Source: CAZRHR01 sp964599915 (GTDB lineage Bacteria > Bacteroidota > Bacteroidia > CAIKAF01). From it: 12,058 nucleotides of DNA. The notes beneath the pieces were generated by a model, which did not search any database, was not told where the DNA came from, and saw only the letters and a list, made by a program, of their open reading frames with translations. A program made the translations under genes and the position numbers. The DNA lies in NCBI GenBank assembly GCA_964599915.1, contig CAZRHR010000075.1:1-12058 (forward strand), in the 5' to 3' direction. Positions 6,955 through 12,058 of the stretch are shown piece by piece (the stretch's first letter is position 1; the number at the start of each line of letters is the position of its first letter).

Positions 6955-7682
6955 ACTTTGCGGTAATCGGTTACCCCATTACACATTCTTTTTCTCCGGC
7001 CTTTTTTACCCAAAAATTTGCCGATTGGAACCTTCCACATACCTATCAAGCCTTGCCGATTCCTGACCTACAACGGCTTCCGGATTTAATCAAAGAAAAA
7101 GATATTCACGGTTTTAATGTCACTTTGCCTCATAAATCTGCCATTATTCCCTTTTTGACCGAATGTTCTGCGGATGCGAAAGCACTGGGAGCCGTTAACT
7201 GTGTGAAGGTTACGTCCAAAGGTTGGGTTGGATACAATACAGATGTCATTGGAATTGAAGAAAGTATAAGGTACCTTTTTCCAGATGGGCCTATTTCACC
7301 TGCTTTGGTGCTGGGAGATGGTGGAAGTGCCAAAGCGGTTTGTCATGTCTTGGCTAAGTTGAAAGTACCCTTTCTCAGTCTTTCACGGCATCCCTTGCCT
7401 CACCAACGGCATTGGAACCAGGTAAATGCAGACTTGTTGCATGCATATCCTTTTCTTATTCAAACGACGCCTTTAGGCATGTTCCCCAATAGGCACGAAA
7501 AGCCACCTTTACATCTGGACGTGTGGCCATCAGATGCCGTGGTTTTCGATTTGATTTACAATCCTTCTGAAACCCTTTTTTTAAGAGAGGCCAGGGAAAA
7601 GGGCGCGCGCATATTGAATGGTCAACGCATGCTGGAGACGCAGGCCCTTGCTTCATGGGAGATTTGGAAAAAGGAGGATTGA
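6951..7682 (+). CDS. aroE: Shikimate dehydrogenase
   Basis: A 243-residue enzyme for the reversible NADPH-linked reduction of 3-dehydroshikimate to shikimate in chorismate and aromatic amino acid synthesis. The substrate-binding site shows GYPITHSFSP (7-16), NVTLPHK (56-62, catalytic K62), GAVNCVK (80-86) and YNTD (95-98, catalytic D98). The nucleotide fold shows the glycine loop LGDGGSAKA (121-129), then QTTPLGM (171-177) and NGQRMLETQA at the C-terminus. The usual NRT-type cofactor loop is replaced by SLSRH (143-147), so cofactor preference is less certain. It is somewhat shorter than E. coli AroE (272) because loops are trimmed, not because of a break. The ATG overlaps the popT stop by 4 nt. 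It is the last gene of the rightward operon, as a 91-nt gap with a new promoter-like box follows. Confidence 0.92.
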   Translation: MNFAVIGYPITHSFSPAFFTQKFADWNLPHTYQALPIPDLQRLPDLIKEKDIHGFNVTLPHKSAIIPFLTECSADAKALGAVNCVKVTSKGWVGYNTDVIGIEESIRYLFPDGPISPALVLGDGGSAKAVCHVLAKLKVPFLSLSRHPLPHQRHWNQVNADLLHAYPFLIQTTPLGMFPNRHEKPPLHLDVWPSDAVVFDLIYNPSETLFLREAREKGARILNGQRMLETQALASWEIWKKED

Positions 7683-7761
7683 GTCCATTGACACCTATTC
7701 AAAAAATAAGTAAAACAGAAATTAAAAATTCCCAAAACCACCTTTCCCGCGCAGGGAGTTG

Positions 7762-7769
7762 TATTTTTG
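7762..7769 (+). promoter_or_regulatory. Putative promoter of the anchored-protein/uvrB unit
   Basis: TATTTTTG matches the Bacteroidota -7 consensus TAnnTTTG exactly and lies in the 91-nt gap after aroE. It ends only 4 nt before the ATG at 7774, so transcription would begin at or next to the start codon. No convincing -33 TTG lies at the expected spacing. A small stem (TTCCC/GGGAG, 7744-7758) sits just upstream and could be an operator or a weak stop signal. Confidence 0.4.
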
Positions 7770-7773
7770 TACC

Positions 7774-8649
7774 ATGACGTCCATTCTCTTGGGTTTTGTG
7801 TATTGTGTGTTTTTACACCAAACCTTACCAACTAATTTACAATCACCTGTCGCAGTGCCAGCCGTTTCATTGGAGGAACCCGCGTGGCCACATCAACTCA
7901 ATCAAACCCTGGATACGACCAAGCTAAAGGCCCAACAAATCCATATCGATTCCGTGTTTGCCCAGACCCGTGATTTGAAAGCGGTGGTAGATTTTTGCGT
8001 AATTGAAATGCAGATTGGTTCCCTCGAAACCGGCGTTTCAATTTTAGAAGAATTGGTGCCACAATTACCTGGTTACGCCCCATTGCATGCTGCTTTATGT
8101 TATGGTTATGAGCGTTTAGGGAAGTTTAAAAAAGCCTTGGCTTCCGCAAAGATTTATTACAAGTTGCAGCCCAATGGCTGCAAAAATACGGGAGGATTGC
8201 ATATCAAAACCTTAGAGATTTTGGCCAATCCACTAGGGCGTCCGGAGAACATCCTGGCCACCAACATACATATTCCATTGGCTCAATTCAAGGCACATCA
8301 TGTGCGACCAGAAACCATAGCAAAATATCAAGAAACCAGGATTAAGCTTTTTACATTCTTGGCTTTACGAGCGCCCATGTTTCCCAAGCCAAATGCGACC
8401 ATGGCCCAGTTGATGATTGATGAAGGCGATTACCATTACCTTACTTCTCATAATGATGCGGCAGAAGCCTGGTATAGAGAAGCACTTGCTTGGGATGCGT
8501 CCAAACAGGAGCTCATTCAGGACCGCATGCAGCAACTTAACCAGGAAAAATGGTTTCGGCAACCTTGGTTTATTTGGGGATTATGTGCAGTGGTGTTGGG
8601 CTTTGGGTTTATTTTTTTCAAAAGGTCTAAACTCAGGCGCACCAACTAA
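7774..8649 (+). CDS. Predicted exported, C-terminally membrane-anchored protein with TPR-like features
   Basis: A 291-residue protein of unknown function. A short hydrophobic N-terminus (residues 2-14, SILLGFVYCVFL) resembles a signal peptide, although it lacks the usual basic start. A single hydrophobic helix at 255-272 is followed by the basic tail KRSKLRR. This predicts a body outside the cytoplasm with the basic tail inside. Helical repeat-like segments around 79-140 (ALCYGYERLGKFKKALASAK) and 204-240 (DYHYLTSHNDAAEAWYREAL) look like degenerate TPRs. I chose ATG 7774; the frame also reads from a TTG at 7759, but that codon lies upstream of the promoter box. The stop is 12 nt before uvrB, so the two are probably co-transcribed. 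I do not recognise a named family, and proximity to uvrB is not evidence of a repair role. Confidence 0.72.
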   Translation: MTSILLGFVYCVFLHQTLPTNLQSPVAVPAVSLEEPAWPHQLNQTLDTTKLKAQQIHIDSVFAQTRDLKAVVDFCVIEMQIGSLETGVSILEELVPQLPGYAPLHAALCYGYERLGKFKKALASAKIYYKLQPNGCKNTGGLHIKTLEILANPLGRPENILATNIHIPLAQFKAHHVRPETIAKYQETRIKLFTFLALRAPMFPKPNATMAQLMIDEGDYHYLTSHNDAAEAWYREALAWDASKQELIQDRMQQLNQEKWFRQPWFIWGLCAVVLGFGFIFFKRSKLRRTN

Positions 8650-8661
8650 CGTTTTACCCTC

Positions 8662-10692
8662 ATGAAGTTTACGCTTAAAGCCCCTTATCAGCCCACCGGA
8701 GACCAGCCTGAAGCCATTCGGCAACTCGTGCAGGGGATTCGACAAAATGAACCCCGACAAACCTTGCTCGGTGCTACTGGAACAGGGAAAACTTTTTCCA
8801 TTGCCAATGTCATCCAAGAAGTTCAAAAGCCGACCCTTATCCTTTCACATAACAAAACCCTTGCGGCCCAGCTTTATGGAGAATTTAAACAGTTTTTTCC
8901 AGAAAATGCCGTAGAGTACTTCGTGTCCTATTATGATTATTACCAGCCCGAAGCCTACATTCCGTCCTCTGATACCTATATTGAAAAGGATTTAAGCATC
9001 AATGAGGAAATTGAAAAATTAAGACTTTCCACCACTTCTGCCTTGCTATCCGGCCGAAGAGATGTGATTGTCGTGAGCTCTGTTTCCTGTATTTATGGTA
9101 TGGGAAATCCTCAGGATTTTTACGACCAAACCCTTCGATTTAAACGAGGCGATCGGGTAGGCCGAAATCGGTTCCTGCATCAGTTGGTGGAAGCCCTTTA
9201 TCATAGAACCGAAGGTGACTTTACGCGCGGGTCTTTTCGCGTGATTGGCGATACGGTTGATGTATTTTTAGCTTATGCTGAAAACGCGGTTCGAATTTAT
9301 TTTTTCGGAGATGAAATTGAAGAGATTGAAATGATAGACCCGGTCACGGGGCGGTCTTTAGAGTCCTTAGATACCTTTGTGATTAATCCTGCGAATCTTT
9401 TCGTTACCACCAAGGAGCGTATAAAAAATGCCTTGTATCAGGTACAAGATGATTTGGTCCTACAAATGCAGTTTTTCAAAGACAAAGGACTTTTTTTAGA
9501 AGCCAAACGACTGGAGCAAAGGGTGGAATATGACCTTGAAATGATTCGAGAACTGGGTTATTGTTCGGGAATTGAAAACTATAGCCGATATTTTGATGGT
9601 CGGGCACCGGGTTCACGCCCCTTCTGTCTATTGGATTATTTTCCCGAAGATTGGATGTTGGTGGTCGATGAAAGCCACGTAACCATTCCCCAGATTCGGG
9701 CCATGTACAACGGGGATCGTCATCGGAAAATGAATTTGGTGGACTACGGTTTCCGCCTTCCGGCGGCGTTGGATAACCGGCCCTTAAAGTTCGAAGAATT
9801 TGAAAGTCTTTTGAATCAAGTGGTGTACGTGTCGGCCACACCGGGCGATTTTGAGCTGGAGGCTTCTCAGGGCGTGGTGGTGGAACAAGTCATTCGTCCT
9901 ACAGGACTTTTGGACCCGGTGATTCATGTGCGTCCCAGCAAAAACCAAATCGATGATTTGCTGGAAGAAATTGAGAAAAGGGTGCAGGCAGACGAACGCG
10001 TCTTGGTAACCACCCTCACGAAAAGAATGGCTGAAGAATTACATAAGTATTTTACAAAGCTCAGTGTTCGCTGCCGTTACATTCACTCCGAGGTAGACAC
10101 CTTGGAGCGGGTAGAAATTCTACGCGACCTCCGGTTGGGTATTTTTGATGTGTTGATTGGCGTAAACCTGCTGCGTGAAGGGTTGGACTTGCCTGAAGTC
10201 TCTTTGGTCGCCATTTTGGATGCGGATAAAGAAGGATTTTTACGAAATCAGCGCTCTTTGATTCAAACCATTGGGCGGGCGGCACGAAATGTCAATGGCC
10301 AAGTGATTATGTATGCGGACAAAATCACGGATAGCATGCAACGCGCCATGGATGAAACTGAGCGCCGCAGGGAAAAGCAAATGGCTTATAACCTTAAGCA
10401 CCACCAGGAGCCGCAGGCTTTAGTGACGTCCAAAGAAGCCATTTTAAAACAAACCTTGGTGGCAGGTTCAAAGGCGACCAAAAAAGGATATCAGCCACCC
10501 ATGCCCGAAGAGTCTGGCGCCAAAGTGGCAGAAGCTGCCTCATTTTACCTTAGCCCGGAGGAATTGCGCAAGCGCATTGAAGCCACCAGAAAAAGAATGG
10601 AGGCCGCTGCCCGTGAACTTGACTTTATTCAAGCGGCGCGGCTCAGAGATGAGTTGTTTGAACTTCAAAAAAAGTTTGAGTCCCAAGATTAA
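8662..10692 (+). CDS. uvrB: Excinuclease ABC subunit B
   Basis: A full-length (676-residue) UvrB, the helicase-like damage-verification subunit of nucleotide excision repair. It is loaded by UvrA, then recruits UvrC for incision. Seen in order: Walker A GATGTGKT (37-44); the beta-hairpin region YYDYYQPEAYIPSSDTYIEKD (90-110), used to probe for lesions; VSSVSCIYGMGNP (138-150); the DESH box (336-339); SATP (391-394); the helicase motifs NLLREGLDLPEV (502-513) and QTIGRAAR (535-542); and a C-terminal UVR domain (about 633-671) that binds UvrC. No motif is damaged. The linker between helicase and UVR domains (about 575-630) is polar and poorly conserved, as usual. It lies 12 nt after the anchored-protein gene. 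No SOS (LexA) box is recognisable just before it, and its own promoter, if any, would lie inside the upstream gene. Confidence 0.97.
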   Translation: MKFTLKAPYQPTGDQPEAIRQLVQGIRQNEPRQTLLGATGTGKTFSIANVIQEVQKPTLILSHNKTLAAQLYGEFKQFFPENAVEYFVSYYDYYQPEAYIPSSDTYIEKDLSINEEIEKLRLSTTSALLSGRRDVIVVSSVSCIYGMGNPQDFYDQTLRFKRGDRVGRNRFLHQLVEALYHRTEGDFTRGSFRVIGDTVDVFLAYAENAVRIYFFGDEIEEIEMIDPVTGRSLESLDTFVINPANLFVTTKERIKNALYQVQDDLVLQMQFFKDKGLFLEAKRLEQRVEYDLEMIRELGYCSGIENYSRYFDGRAPGSRPFCLLDYFPEDWMLVVDESHVTIPQIRAMYNGDRHRKMNLVDYGFRLPAALDNRPLKFEEFESLLNQVVYVSATPGDFELEASQGVVVEQVIRPTGLLDPVIHVRPSKNQIDDLLEEIEKRVQADERVLVTTLTKRMAEELHKYFTKLSVRCRYIHSEVDTLERVEILRDLRLGIFDVLIGVNLLREGLDLPEVSLVAILDADKEGFLRNQRSLIQTIGRAARNVNGQVIMYADKITDSMQRAMDETERRREKQMAYNLKHHQEPQALVTSKEAILKQTLVAGSKATKKGYQPPMPEESGAKVAEAASFYLSPEELRKRIEATRKRMEAAARELDFIQAARLRDELFELQKKFESQD

Positions 10693-10808
10693 GGAGCAGG
10701 TTAGAAAACTGAACCCACTCATTTTCCATTTTATTTCCTGATGAATATCATTGTTTGGCAGTCTTAAAAATAGGTGCTTTGTAACCTAGATTTAAATAAC
10801 TGCATGTC

Positions 10809-11765
10809 ATGATAAAAATAGAGACCGTAGATTACCATGATTTTATTAGTGGTGATCCAGCACGTAAAGCTGCTTTTGTAAAAAAGTTAGGGGATGCCTT
10901 CTCTGAAATTGGGTTTGCCATTGTGGCCAACCATGGTGTTTCAGAAGACCTGAAAACTAGACTTTTTCAGTTGGTTGACCGCTACTTTACCCAGCCGGAA
11001 GAATTAAAAAAGCTGGATGAAGATTTTTCCAATAATGGGCAGCGCGGCTTTATTTCCAAAGGAAGAGAAACCGCCAAGGGGCATCAGGTGCCAGATCTCA
11101 AAGAATTTTACCATGTAGGGCAAGAGGTTACAGACAATGACCCCATTAAGGCAAATTATCCTGACAATATTTGGCCTCCCCACATGCCGGAATTCAAAGA
11201 TATCACCATGGAAGTGTTCCGCACCTTTGAAGAGACCGGAAGAAATCTTTTACGTGCCATCGCTTTGTACTTGAATTTGGAAGAAAATTATTTTGATGCC
11301 AAAATTCACAATGGCAATTCGATTTTACGGTTGTTGCATTATTTCCCCATTCCTAATGCAGATTCTATTCCAGTAGGTGCGGTTCGTGCGGGTGCACATG
11401 AGGACATTAACCTAATTACCCTGCTGATGGGAGGAAGTGCTGCGGGCTTGCAAGCTTTGACCAAAGAAGGGACATGGTTGGACGTTGCTCCGGAGCCCAA
11501 CCAAATTGTTATTAACATGGGAGATATGTTGCAGCGCCTCACCAATGGCCGACTTCGCTCCACCACCCATAGGGTCATCAATTTGGATGCGGAAGGATTG
11601 AAAAAGCCACGTTATTCTACTCCATTCTTCTTGCATCCCCGCGCGGATATGGATTTGACTTGTTTACCTTCTTGCATAGATGCTGCGCATCCCAAACAAT
11701 TTGAAGACATGACCGCTGGAGAGTACTTGGATGAGCGCATTACAGAGTTAGGGTTAAAAGCTTGA
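10809..11765 (+). CDS. Fe(II)/2-oxoglutarate oxygenase, isopenicillin N synthase family
   Basis: A 318-residue cytoplasmic non-heme iron oxygenase. The N-terminal DIOX_N region (about 3-120) includes GFAIVANHGV (35-44). The double-stranded beta-helix core carries the iron ligands H197 and D199 (AHEDINLITLL) and H254 (STTHRVIN), plus R268-Y-S270 in the position of the 2-oxoglutarate-binding RxS motif. The facial triad and co-substrate arginine are intact, so the enzyme should be active. IPNS-family relatives include isopenicillin N synthase and many 2-oxoglutarate hydroxylases. The RxS motif does not settle which, and no biosynthetic cluster lies beside it, so the substrate is unknown. It sits alone after a 116-nt gap and ends at a strong terminator, so it looks monocistronic. 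I see no full-consensus promoter in the gap; TTTG at 10754-10757 and TAGATTTA at 10787-10794 are imperfect candidates. Confidence 0.9.
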   Translation: MIKIETVDYHDFISGDPARKAAFVKKLGDAFSEIGFAIVANHGVSEDLKTRLFQLVDRYFTQPEELKKLDEDFSNNGQRGFISKGRETAKGHQVPDLKEFYHVGQEVTDNDPIKANYPDNIWPPHMPEFKDITMEVFRTFEETGRNLLRAIALYLNLEENYFDAKIHNGNSILRLLHYFPIPNADSIPVGAVRAGAHEDINLITLLMGGSAAGLQALTKEGTWLDVAPEPNQIVINMGDMLQRLTNGRLRSTTHRVINLDAEGLKKPRYSTPFFLHPRADMDLTCLPSCIDAAHPKQFEDMTAGEYLDERITELGLKA

Positions 11766-11782
11766 TTCGTTCTTTTTTGGGT

Positions 11783-11816
11783 AAAACGGCCTTTCGCGAG
11801 AGGGGCCGTTTTTTTT
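11783..11816 (+). terminator. Intrinsic terminator after the oxygenase gene
   Basis: A perfect 9-bp stem (AAAACGGCC at 11783-11791 pairing with GGCCGTTTT at 11804-11812) encloses a 12-nt loop and runs into eight T residues (11809-11816). It starts 18 nt after the oxygenase stop. The A run before the stem means it could also work in reverse for a leftward transcript, but no leftward gene is evident nearby. Confidence 0.9.
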
Positions 11817-11855
11817 ATTCCTCCAAAACTGTTTTCAGATTAATGTATTAGGATG

Positions 11856-11888
11856 AAAAATGGTTTTTCGACTTTTTGAAAGGTTTTT
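11856..11888. other. Phased A/T tracts, possible intrinsic bend
   Basis: Five-base runs AAAAA (11856-11860), TTTTT (11864-11868), TTTTT (11873-11877) and TTTTT (11884-11888) have centres 8, 9 and 11 bases apart, near one helical turn. Such phasing can give static DNA curvature, often found at promoters and nucleoid-protein sites. The spacing is not perfect and the region is generally AT-rich. Confidence 0.35.
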
Positions 11889-11991
11889 ATTTAATTTGTT
11901 AACTGGCTTGTTTTAGAAGCAAAAAGGCATTTGTGTGATATAATGAGGTGGTTAAAATAGGCCTGACTAAAAACCAACTCTGATCTCCAAC

Positions 11992-12015
11992 ATTTCAGCT
12001 TTCGAATCCTGAAAT
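11992..12015. repeat. 24-bp imperfect palindrome
   Basis: ATTTCAG (11992-11998) and CTGAAAT (12009-12015) are inverted repeats set symmetrically around the palindrome TTCGAA (12001-12006). The full 24-bp dyad has only two mismatched pairs, just outside TTCGAA. It has no T tail, so it is not a terminator, and its dyad form fits a dimeric regulator site or a hairpin. Confidence 0.5.
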
Positions 12016-12058
12016 CCTCCCGCCTTTCACCCCAAAAACAGGACACCACCATCGGGGC

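Larger units (their letters stand above)
11817..12058. other. Non-coding end region
   Basis: The last 242 bases hold no convincing gene. Forward ATGs at 11853 and 11943 each stop within nine codons. The only long open stretch is a leftward frame from the window edge to a stop at 11891, whose residues look unlike a real protein. The region is AT-rich on the left and more GC-rich toward the edge. It holds phased A/T tracts and a palindrome, listed separately, and could be the upstream region of a gene beyond the window. Confidence 0.6.

Noticed and set aside
7744..7758. TTCCC/GGGAG stem followed by T-rich sequence as a terminator for aroE
   Set aside because: The stem is only five pairs with one wobble, and the following T-rich stretch is the -7 box. 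It is too weak to call a terminator.
9476..9841. Leftward 121-codon open frame opposite uvrB
   Set aside because: It is the antisense shadow of a highly conserved part of uvrB.
11825..11835. AAAACTGTTTT small palindrome
   Set aside because: Short, AT-rich and without context; expected by chance.
12001..12010. TTCGAATCC, like the T-loop of a tRNA
   Set aside because: The flanking five-base arms (CAGCT and CCTGA) do not pair as a T stem, and no D or anticodon arm or acceptor stem can be built around it.
11891..12058. Leftward open frame entering from the right edge (about 55 codons)
   Set aside because: Its residues are rich in W, C, R and isolated hydrophobics with no recognisable motif. 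It has no clear start within the window, and it crosses the palindrome. It looks like chance.
12053..12058. CGGGGC at the window edge as the possible 5' end of a tRNA
   Set aside because: Six bases cannot be tested; the rest would lie outside the window.

Overview
The window looks like a chromosomal segment of a free-living Bacteroidota bacterium. The evidence is the gene set: a Bacteroidota-style GlmM with a GEGNGG sugar loop, bacterial ComA, DUF368 and TPR proteins. Matches to the Bacteroidota promoter -7 box (TAnnTTTG) sit directly before coding starts, and no good Shine-Dalgarno sites precede the genes. I cannot place it below phylum. No IS element, phage gene, CRISPR array, tRNA or rRNA is visible, and nothing marks it as a mobile island.

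Left block (1-3399). The last 21 codons of an unidentified rightward gene converge on a leftward three-gene operon. That operon runs glmM (phosphoglucosamine mutase, amino-sugar supply for cell wall and LPS), then a NifS/IscS-type cysteine desulfurase 2 nt later, then a PhnP-like metallo-beta-lactamase-fold phosphodiesterase whose start overlaps the desulfurase stop (ATGA).

Divergent promoter region (3400-3478). Two back-to-back TAnnTTTG boxes flank a CCAATTGG palindrome. One drives the glmM operon leftward and the other drives the rightward operon.

Central block (3479-7682). A tight rightward operon encodes a large cytoplasmic TPR protein, ComA (phosphosulfolactate synthase), a single-domain rhodanese, a DUF368/PopT polyprenyl-phosphate transporter and AroE (shikimate dehydrogenase). 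Neighbours overlap or nearly touch throughout. ComA uses sulfite, which a rhodanese can release from thiosulfate, so that pair may form a small sulfonate module. PopT and GlmM both serve envelope building.

Right block (7683-12058). A new promoter-like box lies almost on the start of a predicted exported, C-terminally membrane-anchored protein with weak TPR features. It is followed 12 nt later by uvrB (nucleotide excision repair). A separately placed isopenicillin-N-synthase-type Fe(II)/2-oxoglutarate oxygenase of unknown substrate ends at a strong intrinsic terminator. The last 240 bases hold no convincing gene but contain phased A/T tracts and a 24-bp imperfect palindrome.

Overall this is mostly housekeeping and envelope DNA. 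I did not find a clearly new system. The points most worth a second look are the comA-rhodanese overlap with an extended ComA tail, the face-to-face promoters, and the two proteins of unknown role (the anchored protein and the oxygenase).
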